Positions 1-6,699 of a DNA stretch of 64,000 nt are shown here, piece after piece. Positions within the stretch are counted from its first letter, which is position 1. Each line of letters begins with the position of its first letter. A program made the position numbers and the translations under genes. This DNA is from Oleidesulfovibrio sp047973035. Lineage in GTDB: Bacteria; Desulfobacterota; Desulfovibrionia; Desulfovibrionales; Desulfovibrionaceae. The notes beneath the pieces were generated by a model. It was not told the origin of the DNA and did not search any database. It worked only from the letters and a program-made list of their open reading frames with translations. The stretch lies in the NCBI RefSeq assembly GCF_047973035.1, contig NZ_JBKEBF010000040.1, positions 1 to 64,000 of the forward strand. The letters are read 5' to 3'.

Positions 1-2
1 GG

Positions 3-143
3 TGCCGTGGATATTACGTAGATACAGTTGGAAAAAATAAGGCAAAGATACAAGATTACATTAGGCACCAACTTGAGCATGATAAGCTTGGTGATCAATT
101 ATCTCTTCCATATTCTGGAAACCCGTTTACGGGTCGCAAGTAA
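3..143 (+). CDS. tnpA: IS200/IS605-family transposase TnpA, C-terminal fragment (cut by window edge)
   Basis: The open frame enters from the left edge and ends at TAA 141-143; 46 residues are visible, beginning CRGYYVDTVG. This matches the C-terminal part of IS200-type Y1 HUH transposases, which cut and rejoin single-stranded DNA. The helix with the catalytic tyrosine is present: Tyr in DYIRHQ (codon 57-59), followed four residues later by Gln, the Tyr/Gln pair known from IS608 TnpA. The HUH motif would lie outside the window, so whether the element is intact cannot be told. No partner tnpB is seen downstream. Confidence 0.85.
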   Translation, partial: CRGYYVDTVGKNKAKIQDYIRHQLEHDKLGDQLSLPYSGNPFTGRK

Positions 144-212
144 CAGAGATGCAGATGCCAGACGAACGTGCGCCTGCTAGGGCGCTGCTAGTAAGAAAGC
201 CTTATAGGCGCA

Positions 213-246
213 TATGAAGAACCCCCAGCTATGCTGGGGGGTACCT
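213..246 (+). mobile_element. Probable right end of the IS200-like element: GC-rich hairpin
   Basis: A perfect 9-bp stem (ACCCCCAGC / GCTGGGGGT) with a 3-nt loop lies 70 bp after the transposase stop and is followed by a T run (245-251). IS200/IS605 elements end in imperfect hairpins recognised by TnpA, and an IS200 end or a rho-independent terminator of tnpA would both look like this. The exact element boundary cannot be fixed without the other end. Confidence 0.5.
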
Positions 247-251
247 TTTTT

Positions 252-523
252 ATGGTAGGATCAGGGAGAGTTCTCAGGCCAACCTGAAAAGTGAAAAGGT
301 ACTGCACTCCGGCAACCGGTTGTCACGTTACTTTGGCAAACAGTTACCTCATGGTAACTTGGGGGTAGCGTTATTTCCGGTTCCAGTTGTCACAGGCTGC
401 GAACTATTCAGGTTATGACCGCATGTGCTGCATTGGCAGAGAGGTGCTACCAATCATCGGGGGGCAACGCAGCTTTCTGCAGCATGTCGGAGTGCAACCG
501 GTGCATCCGCATTGCGTTACCTG
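252..523. other. Non-coding stretch between IS end and thioesterase gene
   Basis: About 270 bp with no convincing gene. Short overlapping frames on the plus strand (around 387-683) run antisense into the thioesterase gene and have no recognisable sequence. This segment may include flanking DNA disturbed by the IS insertion. Confidence 0.4.
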
Positions 524-940
524 TTACCCGCGGCGGATGTTGTATACACCGCGTCCTTCTGCCACGTTCACGTTTTCGTTGTCGGAGGTCCACACCCGAA
601 CATGCGAATTACCCACCTTGTTACCTAACAGGCGGATAGTTGCTTCGGCATATAAATCCGCAGGAGGCGTGGGGCGCAGGTAATCAACACTCAAGGTGAT
701 TGTGACAATGTGGTCTTCGGGGTTGCACTGGTTCCACACGGCAAAACCGCCGCAGATGTCCACCAGACTGGCAATAACCCCGCCGTGAATCATCGGGCGT
801 CTGGTATGGCCGACCAGAAAATCATTAAAAGGAATGTGCAGCCGGATGAGATCATTATCTATGTGATCAGCCCGTACACCAAGATGTTTGTGAAAGGGGA
901 ACTCGTTTTCGATAAACTGCTGCAGTGTGAGATTGTGCAT
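524..940 (-). CDS. PaaI-family hotdog thioesterase
   Basis: 138 residues, the usual length of a single hotdog-fold acyl-CoA thioesterase of the PaaI/YbgC type. The core motif HGGV (residues about 52-55), followed by a hydrophobic helix with VDICGG, is the family signature; the preceding region PFHKHLG and the later VDYLRP are also typical. Such enzymes hydrolyse aryl- or acyl-CoA thioesters in the cytosol; the substrate cannot be read from sequence. A paralog lies at 60131-60562, with the same PFHK and HGGV blocks. It starts at ATG with GGAG shortly upstream. Its neighbours give no clear pathway context. Confidence 0.85.
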   Translation of the reverse strand: MHNLTLQQFIENEFPFHKHLGVRADHIDNDLIRLHIPFNDFLVGHTRRPMIHGGVIASLVDICGGFAVWNQCNPEDHIVTITLSVDYLRPTPPADLYAEATIRLLGNKVGNSHVRVWTSDNENVNVAEGRGVYNIRRG

Positions 941-1188
941 CGGAAACTCCGGTGGTCGGAAACGGTTATGAATGGAATGCGCAGGTGCCTGTATTAATCA
1001 TGTATGCTTTGTGTGCTGGCCCGTGATTTGAGTGCTGTGTGTTTAGCACCTCATATGCCGCAAACATTTCCAGCCGCGCATGAGTAGTATTCCGGCTGAT
1101 GCGCTGTATGCCGGTAACTTGTGCACGCATCCGGTGAAAGGAACAGGCTGTTTATAGTCGTGTACCAGCTGGCAGCAATCCGGTATTG

Positions 1189-1701
1189 TTAGTCTTCCGC
1201 CTGCTCCTGATCGCGGCGGATGAATCTGTCATCGGACTTTGCCTGTTCTGCATTGTCAGCCGTGGTGTCCAGCCAGCCGCAACGGATTTCGCCCTCCGGT
1301 GTGTCAAAGCGCGGCACATACGGCTTGATATCCAGCAGCGGGCTGTTGTCCAGCATGTCTACACCTTCCAGTTCCACCACATTATCGCTGACAGAAAGCA
1401 CCCGCACTACGGAAAGACCTATGCCGGACGGGCGGCGCGGTGAGCGGGTGGCAAAAAGACCATGTTCTGCAGTGTCCAGAAAAGGGGTAAGCGTCAGGTC
1501 AAAACCTTTTGACTGATGAAAATGATACAGCAGAATGACGTGAGAGAATCCATCCAGATCTTTCAGGCCCGCTGCTAGTTCGGGCTGTATGATTGCCTGC
1601 CCCTTGCAACAGGCTGCACCGGATGGCTGAATAGGCATACCTTGCTGGTCGGTATGCGGAGTACGCAAAACACCGATAACGGGGGTTGAAACGACTTTCA
1701 T
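1189..1701 (-). CDS. trmO: tRNA (adenine(37)-N6)-methyltransferase TrmO
   Basis: 170 residues. The block ATRSPRRPSGIGLS (residues about 84-97) is the conserved SAM-binding signature of the TrmO/TsaA (YaeB) family, which N6-methylates t6A at position 37 of some tRNAs reading ACY codons. The protein has the small beta-barrel size of the core domain and lacks the C-terminal extension of the longer E. coli enzyme. It is 8 bp downstream of the 90-residue unknown at 1710-1982, so the two are probably co-transcribed. Start chosen at the ATG giving KVVSTPVIGV; no strong ribosome site is seen, consistent with translational coupling. Confidence 0.85.
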   Translation of the reverse strand: MKVVSTPVIGVLRTPHTDQQGMPIQPSGAACCKGQAIIQPELAAGLKDLDGFSHVILLYHFHQSKGFDLTLTPFLDTAEHGLFATRSPRRPSGIGLSVVRVLSVSDNVVELEGVDMLDNSPLLDIKPYVPRFDTPEGEIRCGWLDTTADNAEQAKSDDRFIRRDQEQAED

Positions 1702-1709
1702 GACACAGG

Positions 1710-1982
1710 TTACTGCAAGGTGGGAGTTTCGGGAGCCATAGCTTCATCACGGGTAAACATACGCCATGTCACCGTGCCGTCTTCGTGGCGCTCGGGGACA
1801 ACACGCAAGATGGGCTGGTTTTTCCACATGTAAATCATGGTTTCGTCCGGTCGAACCTCGCAACGCATGTTTTCGGCAATTTCATGCGGTTCAAGCCGGG
1901 ACGGGTTTACCCCAAGTTCCAGCAGCTCCTCTCGAAGCAGTTCTTCCACGCGGGCGGCAATTTTTTGCGGGGTGCTTGCCAT
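1710..1982 (-). CDS. Small conserved-looking protein of unknown function (90 aa)
   Basis: Start set at the ATG of MASTPQKIAAR because a strong ribosome site (GGAGG) sits about 10 nt upstream; the frame stays open further upstream but without a ribosome site. The protein is acidic and soluble, with a helical N-terminal half (RVEELLREELLELG) and a strand-rich second half (MIYMWKNQPILRVVPE, TWRMFTRDE). I do not recognise a named domain. It heads a short operon with trmO and is divergent from the Crp/Fnr regulator at 2157. Confidence 0.7.
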   Translation of the reverse strand: MASTPQKIAARVEELLREELLELGVNPSRLEPHEIAENMRCEVRPDETMIYMWKNQPILRVVPERHEDGTVTWRMFTRDEAMAPETPTLQ

Positions 1983-2059
1983 GATATATAATCCTCCGTA
2001 GGTTGCATTATTATTGTTCGCGCTAAGCAGTTTCAGGCAGGTGCGCGATATATGTATAG

Positions 2060-2077
2060 TGTCAGCCTTAGCCGACA
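2060..2077. promoter_or_regulatory. Imperfect palindrome in divergent promoter region (candidate operator)
   Basis: TGTCxGC and GCxGACA arms form an 18-bp inverted repeat between the start of the unknown gene (1982) and the Crp/Fnr regulator (2157). Position and symmetry fit an operator, possibly for autoregulation. It differs from the TGTGAC-N4-GTCACA site before hcp, so binding by the adjacent regulator is a guess. Confidence 0.3.
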
Positions 2078-2156
2078 TCACGAACATCACTGCCAACAGC
2101 TTTAATCATTGTACGCAGCGGGGGCAACCCGTGCCAGATGCTGCGGGAGAATATAT

Positions 2157-2840
2157 ATGGAAAATAGCCTTTTTCTGGGGCGCATTCCCTTGTTCAGCGG
2201 CTTGTCTGAAGCTCAGCTTGAATCCATGGCGACCATTGCCGTTGACCGGCCTGTGGACAAAGGCCAGATGATTTTTTTTGAAGGAACACAGGCTGAAGGG
2301 TTGTATATCATGCTGGAAGGGCGTGTAAAAATTTATAAATCAGCACCGGACGGGCGCGAGGCTGTCATGCATGTGTTCGGTGCCGGTGAACCTTTCGGAG
2401 AGGTGGCCGTTTTTCAGAATGACCGTTTTCCCGCTAATGCCATGGCGGTGGAAAAGGGCAGGGTGCTGTTTTTGCCGCGTCAGGGCATAGTAGACAGAAT
2501 TGAACGCGACCCTTCGCTTGCCATGAACATGCTGGCAGCACTTTCACGCAAGTTGCGGATGTTTACACGGCAGGTGGAAGCCCTGACATTAAAGGAAATT
2601 CCTCAGCGGCTTGCGGCGTATCTTCTGCATACCAGTGCCAGAAAAAATAATGCCGATTACATTAAGCTGGATGTGTCAAAGAGTCTGCTTGCAGGAATGC
2701 TGGGCACGGCACGGGAAACGCTTTCGAGGGCGCTTGCAAAACTTACGGAAAGCGGTGCCATACGCATGGATGGACGAATGATTGTAATAGAAGACAGAGA
2801 ATTTCTGACAGCTCTGGCAGAAGGTCGCGAATCGTTATAG
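2157..2840 (+). CDS. Crp/Fnr-family transcriptional regulator, HcpR-like
   Basis: 227 residues. An N-terminal cyclic-nucleotide-binding-type beta barrel (about 1-125, with the FFEGTQAEGLYIMLEGRVK block), a long dimer helix (LAALSRKLRMFTRQVEALTLKE) and a C-terminal winged helix-turn-helix (about 165-220, GTARETLSRALAKLTESG) define the family. No N-terminal Cys cluster is present, so it is not an FNR-type Fe-S sensor. Size and position close to hcp fit HcpR, a haem-binding NO-responsive regulator of hcp in Desulfovibrio. The start at 2157 is preferred over an upstream ATG because GGGAG lies just before it. Ligand and targets are inferred from context, not visible in sequence. Confidence 0.8.
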   Translation: MENSLFLGRIPLFSGLSEAQLESMATIAVDRPVDKGQMIFFEGTQAEGLYIMLEGRVKIYKSAPDGREAVMHVFGAGEPFGEVAVFQNDRFPANAMAVEKGRVLFLPRQGIVDRIERDPSLAMNMLAALSRKLRMFTRQVEALTLKEIPQRLAAYLLHTSARKNNADYIKLDVSKSLLAGMLGTARETLSRALAKLTESGAIRMDGRMIVIEDREFLTALAEGRESL

Positions 2841-2895
2841 GCAGCGAATTTTGGATGAAGAGGAAATGCCGTTACATTAACGGGTTGTAGTCTTA

Positions 2896-2949
2896 ATAAA
2901 AACTGCTCCGGAAAGGGACCCTGCATTACAGGAATCCGGACCGGAGCAG
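2896..2949 (-). terminator. Rho-independent-type terminator reading on the minus strand
   Basis: Nine-base perfect arms (CTGCTCCGG / CCGGAGCAG) with a 29-nt loop; on the minus strand the second arm is followed at once by TTTTTATT. It therefore best serves transcripts leaving the universal stress gene, though it also sits 60 bp after the Crp/Fnr gene. A second hairpin with GGGTGC / GCACCC arms lies at about 2979-3000. Confidence 0.6.
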
Positions 2950-3015
2950 CTGCGGCTATGATCGTGTTACATTATCGGGTGCGCCCGAAGCGGGCACCCT
3001 GCCTGTTACGGGCTA

Positions 3016-3507
3016 TTATCCTTCAAGGCGTACAACCAGTACCGGCACGGGACAACGTGAGGCAACGCTCTGGGCAACGCTGCCAAGCAGGAATCCGCTC
3101 AGCCTGCCGTGTCCCTGTGTGCCCATCACCACCATGTCAAAGTCCTTGGCCCGCTCGACTATTTCGTCTGCAGGGTTTCCCACTACGATTTCAATATTCT
3201 CTGAAGTGGGCAGGCAGACCGAGCTTTCCACGCCGTCTTCAGCGCAAAGGCTGAGAATGCGCTCTTTCACCTTTGCTTTGGCGTCCTGTAATCCTTCCAA
3301 CGTGAATTTGCGCCATGTTGCGTCATCAAAAACGGCTGAAAACTCAAGGCCGGATGTAGCAAGATAGTGTTCCTTCATATCGGGTAGTACGTGCATGACG
3401 GTTAACTGCGCGTCATACTGCGTTGCAAGGTTAAGAGCATACTCAAGCGCATTACGGGCAGGCTTGGAAAGGTCCGTTGCATAGAGGATCTTTTTGATGG
3501 GCTTCAT
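3016..3507 (-). CDS. Universal stress protein (UspA family)
   Basis: 163 residues, one Usp domain. The ATP-binding signature G-2X-G-9X-G-S is visible near the C-terminus (GTQGHGRLSGFLLGSVA), and the N-terminus KKILYATDLS is the usual first strand with the conserved Asp. Start taken at the ATG of MKPIKK because a perfect AAGGAGGT lies 5-6 nt upstream; the open frame extends 29 codons further without support. It belongs to the ATP-binding class of Usp proteins. Neighbours (Crp/Fnr regulator, ferredoxin-like protein, Hcp) suggest a role in stress or anaerobic redox response. Its terminator is at 2896-2949. Confidence 0.88.
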   Translation of the reverse strand: MKPIKKILYATDLSKPARNALEYALNLATQYDAQLTVMHVLPDMKEHYLATSGLEFSAVFDDATWRKFTLEGLQDAKAKVKERILSLCAEDGVESSVCLPTSENIEIVVGNPADEIVERAKDFDMVVMGTQGHGRLSGFLLGSVAQSVASRCPVPVLVVRLEG

Positions 3508-3531
3508 GGGTACCTCCTTGGATACAAGTTT

Positions 3532-3557
3532 CACTACCACTATAACCATTGGTAGTG
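3532..3557. promoter_or_regulatory. Inverted repeat upstream of the universal stress gene
   Basis: CACTACC and GGTAGTG, 7-bp perfect arms around a 12-nt AT-rich centre, lie 25 bp before the start codon at 3507. It may be an operator or a 5' leader hairpin; nothing in the sequence decides between them. Confidence 0.3.
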
Positions 3558-3580
3558 CTTGTGTCAGCTTGTTGTCCATT

Positions 3581-3609
3581 AAAAAGGCCCGCATGTGCGG
3601 GCCTTTTTG
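3581..3609 (-). terminator. Terminator after the ferredoxin-like gene
   Basis: Stem AAGGCCCGCA / TGCGGGCCTT with T runs on both strands; it lies 20 bp beyond the stop of the 3630-4436 gene and reads well on the minus strand. Confidence 0.85.
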
Positions 3610-3629
3610 TTGTGGGCTGTAAGGCTAGG

Positions 3630-4436
3630 TTAACCAAAGAGGGTTTTTTGGGCTTCCTGTCCCTGACAGGACATGATGATTTCTTTTATCTGTATATTAC
3701 TGCCGGACAGGCGGGCTGCAGTATTAACAGCATCGGAAAGGCCTCTGCAGCACGGTACTTCCATACGCAGTACCGTCATTCCGGCAATGCCGCTGGTGCT
3801 CAGGATGTCAGCGAGTTTCTGAGCATACGCATTGGTATCGTCAAATTTGGGGCAGCCGATAAGCACGACCTTGCCCGCTGCAAAGTGCGAATGGAATATG
3901 GGTGAGGCTGCCGCAGCGCAGTCTGCGGCAACCAGCACTTCGGCTCCTTTCAGAAACGGTGCTGTTGGCGGAACCAGGCGGATTTTCAAAGGCCAGTGTC
4001 CGGGCCCGCTTACTGGGCCGGCAGCCTGCGCCAGTGCGGGACCTGCAGCAGGTGTATCTTTAAAAGAGCGGATCATGGAACCGGGGCATCCGCCTTTTGC
4101 CTGCTGTGCCGAAGCCGCATGTGGTGCATTGTGCGGCGCAGAAGATGAGTCATGCACAGGAGGATTGTCAGGCAGCAGGCCTGCGTCGCGCTTGCGAACA
4201 TACTCCATGGCAGCGTCTTCATCAAAATCGTCCGCTTCGCGTTCAACAATATGCAGTGCGTCCTGCGGGCATGCTCCTAGACAAGCGCCAAGACCGTCAC
4301 AGTACGAATCTTTTACCAGTTTCGCCTTGCCGTCGATAATGGCTATGGCGCCTTCTGCGCAGTCGGGTACGCACAGGCCGCAGCCGTTGCAGCGCTCTTC
4401 ATCTATTTCAATAATTTTGCGTATACGTTTCATCAT
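3630..4436 (-). CDS. 4Fe-4S ferredoxin-domain protein, FrdX-like partner of Hcp
   Basis: 268 residues from the ATG preceded by GGGGGA at 8 nt; an upstream extension of 32 codons lacks a ribosome site. Two ferredoxin motifs lie within the first about 75 residues: CNGCGLCVPDC, then CDGLGACLGACP, giving two [4Fe-4S] clusters. A low-complexity linker follows, and the C-terminal part has further Cys (IGCPKFDD, VPCCRGLS, MSCQGQ) that could hold another cluster. It is soluble, with no signal peptide. It lies downstream of hcp in the same direction, and Fe-S proteins of this kind accompany hcp in Desulfovibrio and probably pass electrons to it. Function as electron donor is inferred from context. Confidence 0.8.
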   Translation of the reverse strand: MMKRIRKIIEIDEERCNGCGLCVPDCAEGAIAIIDGKAKLVKDSYCDGLGACLGACPQDALHIVEREADDFDEDAAMEYVRKRDAGLLPDNPPVHDSSSAPHNAPHAASAQQAKGGCPGSMIRSFKDTPAAGPALAQAAGPVSGPGHWPLKIRLVPPTAPFLKGAEVLVAADCAAAASPIFHSHFAAGKVVLIGCPKFDDTNAYAQKLADILSTSGIAGMTVLRMEVPCCRGLSDAVNTAARLSGSNIQIKEIIMSCQGQEAQKTLFG

Positions 4437-4564
4437 GTGTGATTCCCCCGTGTAATGCATAAGCCGGTATTTCGGCGTAGTGTTGTATATCGGGCCGGTA
4501 CTCCGGCTGCGGCTGTCCGCAACGGTGGTCATTGCGCAAAGCGGCAGCAGGAATATGCTGTTTG

Positions 4565-4590
4565 CGGCGGGGGAACATGTTCCCCCGCCG
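4565..4590. repeat. 26-bp perfect palindrome between hcp and the ferredoxin-like gene
   Basis: The sequence is exactly self-complementary around AACATGTT, with CGGCGGGGG arms. It begins just after the hcp stop codon on the minus strand. No T run follows, so it is not a textbook terminator; a partial transcription stop or mRNA-stabilising hairpin between two co-transcribed genes would fit. Confidence 0.6.
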
Positions 4591-4600
4591 GCAGGTATGC

Positions 4601-6214
4601 CTAGCCGAGAATGGCCTTCAAGTCTTCATCAGCCGTGGAGATGGGCTTGATGTTGTAATTTTCAACAAGGAAGTTCAGCACATTGGGGCTGACGAATGCA
4701 GGCAGTGAGGGGCCAAGACGGATGTCCTTGATGCCCAGCGCCAGCAGGGTCAGCAGGATGGCTACTGCCTTTTGTTCGTACCACGAAAGCACCAGTGACA
4801 GGGGCAGGTCGTTTACGCCGCATTCGAAAGCATTAGCAAGCGCAACGGCAATCTGGATGGCGGAGTAAGCATCGTTGCACTGCCCCACGTCGAGCAGGCG
4901 GGGGATACCGCCGATGGTGCCGAGGTCCTTGTCAAAGAAGCGGAACTTGCCGCATGCCAGCGTCAGAATAACAGTATCGGCAGGGGCTTTTTCTACAAAC
5001 TCGGTGTAGTAGTTACGACCGGGCTTGGCTCCGTCGCAGCCGCCCACAAGGAAGAAGTGGCGGATAGCGCCGGACTTTACGGCTCCGACAACAGTTTCAG
5101 CTACGCCCAGTACCGCGTTGCGGCCAAAGCCGGTCATCACGGTCTTGCCGGGAACATCTTCCGCAAAGCCGGGCAGCTCCTGAGCACGCTTGATTACGGC
5201 GGAGAAGTCACGGTTTTCGCAGTGTATCAGGCCGGGCCAGCCCACAAGGCCGGTGGTGAACACGTTGTCCTGATACGATGCCTGCGGCTTCTGAATGCAG
5301 TTGGTAGTGAACAGAATAGCACCGGGGAAGTTCGGAAATTCCTTGTGCTGGTTCTGCCATGCGGTGCCGAAGTGACCGTAGAAGTGCGGGAACTTTTTCA
5401 GCTCGGGGTATGCGTGGCAAGGCAGCATTTCACCGTGAGTGTAAATGTTGATGCCGGTGCCTTCAGTCTGCTTGAGCAGTTCAAAAAGGTCGCGCAGATC
5501 ATGGCCTGAAACCAGAATCGCCTTGCCCTTTTTGTGCCCCAGAGGAACTTCGGTAGGTACGGGGTGTCCGTAGGTTCCGGTGTTGCCTGCGTCCAGCAGC
5601 TCCATGGTGCGCAGGTTTACGTTGCCGCATTCCAGCAACAGACCTACCCATGCGTTCAGGTCGCGGTCAACGCCATCGAAACCGGCAGCAAGGCCTTTGT
5701 ACAGAAAATCATAAACTACGTCGTCTTCCTGACCGAGGATGGCGGCATGGTCGGCATATGCTGCAACGCCTTTCATGCCGTACAGCAGAATCTGCATGCA
5801 GGAGCGGATATCATCATTAGCTGCAAAGTCAGTCACACCTTTACCGGCAACCTGCCCGACGATTCCGGCAGCATCCAGTGCAGGAACAAATGCGGCAGGG
5901 CCGGAAGAGTAGGAAAGACCTGCTTTGGCGATCAGTGCATCACGCTTTGCCACGATTTCGCGTACCCACGGCACGAAACGCTGGGGGTCAAAGTTCACGT
6001 TGGTCAGGGTGCTGAAAAGACGGGCAGCGGTGTAGTGCCCGAGACCGGGTTCGCGGATGCCTTTTGCTGCGGCATCCTGTGCTGCTACGGCAAGGCCGCG
6101 CAGTGCGTAGACAGTTGCATCCTGCAGGTCGGAAACTTCGGGCTGCTTGCCGCAAACGCCGATGTTGGTGCAGCCGGTACCTTTGGCGGTCTGTTCACAC
6201 TGGTTACAAAACAT
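4601..6214 (-). CDS. hcp: Hybrid cluster protein (hydroxylamine reductase / NO-detoxifying Hcp)
   Basis: 537 residues, full length. The N-terminal C3-x2-C6-x8-C15-x5-C21 pattern is the [4Fe-4S]-binding arrangement of Hcp from strict anaerobes. Hybrid-cluster ligand blocks are visible in order: SGHDLRD (His), THGEMLPCHAYPE (Glu), TTNCIQ (Cys), VGGCDGAKPGR (Cys), LACGKFRF (Cys), DVGQCNDAYSA (Cys) and WYEQKA (Glu and Lys). Hcp reduces NO and hydroxylamine in the cytosol and protects from nitrosative stress. AAGGAG precedes the ATG. The gene lies under a CRP-type palindrome at 6357-6376 and is followed by a ferredoxin-like protein instead of the enterobacterial Hcr reductase. Confidence 0.97.
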   Translation of the reverse strand: MFCNQCEQTAKGTGCTNIGVCGKQPEVSDLQDATVYALRGLAVAAQDAAAKGIREPGLGHYTAARLFSTLTNVNFDPQRFVPWVREIVAKRDALIAKAGLSYSSGPAAFVPALDAAGIVGQVAGKGVTDFAANDDIRSCMQILLYGMKGVAAYADHAAILGQEDDVVYDFLYKGLAAGFDGVDRDLNAWVGLLLECGNVNLRTMELLDAGNTGTYGHPVPTEVPLGHKKGKAILVSGHDLRDLFELLKQTEGTGINIYTHGEMLPCHAYPELKKFPHFYGHFGTAWQNQHKEFPNFPGAILFTTNCIQKPQASYQDNVFTTGLVGWPGLIHCENRDFSAVIKRAQELPGFAEDVPGKTVMTGFGRNAVLGVAETVVGAVKSGAIRHFFLVGGCDGAKPGRNYYTEFVEKAPADTVILTLACGKFRFFDKDLGTIGGIPRLLDVGQCNDAYSAIQIAVALANAFECGVNDLPLSLVLSWYEQKAVAILLTLLALGIKDIRLGPSLPAFVSPNVLNFLVENYNIKPISTADEDLKAILG

Positions 6215-6331
6215 GATGTGCTCCTTACTGGTTTAGGGAAAAACGGGGATCGGGGGAGCCCGCTTGTCCTGCTGTCTGGTTAACGGCGTTGCGCTAGCGC
6301 GCCTGCCGGTAATGTCGTGTTCGTTGAATGG

Positions 6332-6376
6332 ACAATAGGGTCTGCCGGCAATGCACAATGTGACCGGAGTCACAAA
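6332..6376 (-). promoter_or_regulatory. hcp promoter with HcpR/CRP-type operator
   Basis: The palindrome TGTGAC-N4-GTCACA (6359-6374) is perfect in both arms. On the minus strand a -10-like hexamer TATTGT occupies 6337-6332, which would place the start site near 6325 and the operator centre at -41.5, the classic position of a class II CRP/FNR-type activator. No -35 hexamer is needed with such geometry. The start site is inferred, not known. Confidence 0.6.
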
Positions 6377-6475
6377 AGGGGAGTTGTTTTGAACATGCTA
6401 GCAATTTTTTACGGGTATAATATTATATGTAGGCGCAGGAGGCACGGAAAAAATGAAAAAAAGAAAAGAAGGCGC

Positions 6476-6502
6476 TTGACATCTGAGGGGCTGCTGTATA
6501 GT
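6476..6502 (+). promoter_or_regulatory. Promoter of the tRNA-Val gene
   Basis: A consensus TTGACA (6476-6481) and TATAGT (6497-6502, preceded by TG) are separated by 15 bp, slightly short. The tRNA starts 22 bp after the -10 box. Confidence 0.6.
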
Positions 6503-6524
6503 TTGCCCCTCTGCCTCGCGATGT

Positions 6525-6599
6525 AGGCGCGTAGCTCAGTGGGAGAGCACTTCCTTGACATGGAAGGGGTCGGCAGTTCAATCCTGCCCGTGCCTACCA
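6525..6599 (+). tRNA. tRNA-Val (anticodon GAC)
   Basis: A complete 75-nt cloverleaf: acceptor AGGCGCG paired with CGTGCCT (one G-U), TA then the D-stem GCTC, anticodon stem CTTCC/GGAAG with loop TTGACAT (anticodon GAC, reading GUC/GUU), T-loop GTTCAATCC, discriminator A and an encoded CCA. It has its own promoter and terminator and precedes the thrS operon. Confidence 0.95.
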
Positions 6600-6613
6600 C
6601 ATCGAACAAAGTA

Positions 6614-6641
6614 GGGGGAGGCCCATAGCCTCCCCCTTTTT
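6614..6641 (+). terminator. Terminator after tRNA-Val, 58 bp before thrS
   Basis: Perfect 9-bp stem GGGGGAGGC / GCCTCCCCC with a CCATA loop, then TTTTT. It ends the tRNA transcript; because no good promoter is visible in the 58 bp left before thrS, it may also act as a partial attenuator. Confidence 0.85.
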
Positions 6642-6699
6642 GTCATTGGCGCCGGAGCGTCAGCAGGGGCGACAAATTGATCAGCAAGGAGTTTGCAAG

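Noticed and set aside
387..683. Overlapping short plus-strand frames
   Set aside because: No ribosome site, run antisense into the thioesterase gene, and no two frames agree with a known protein.
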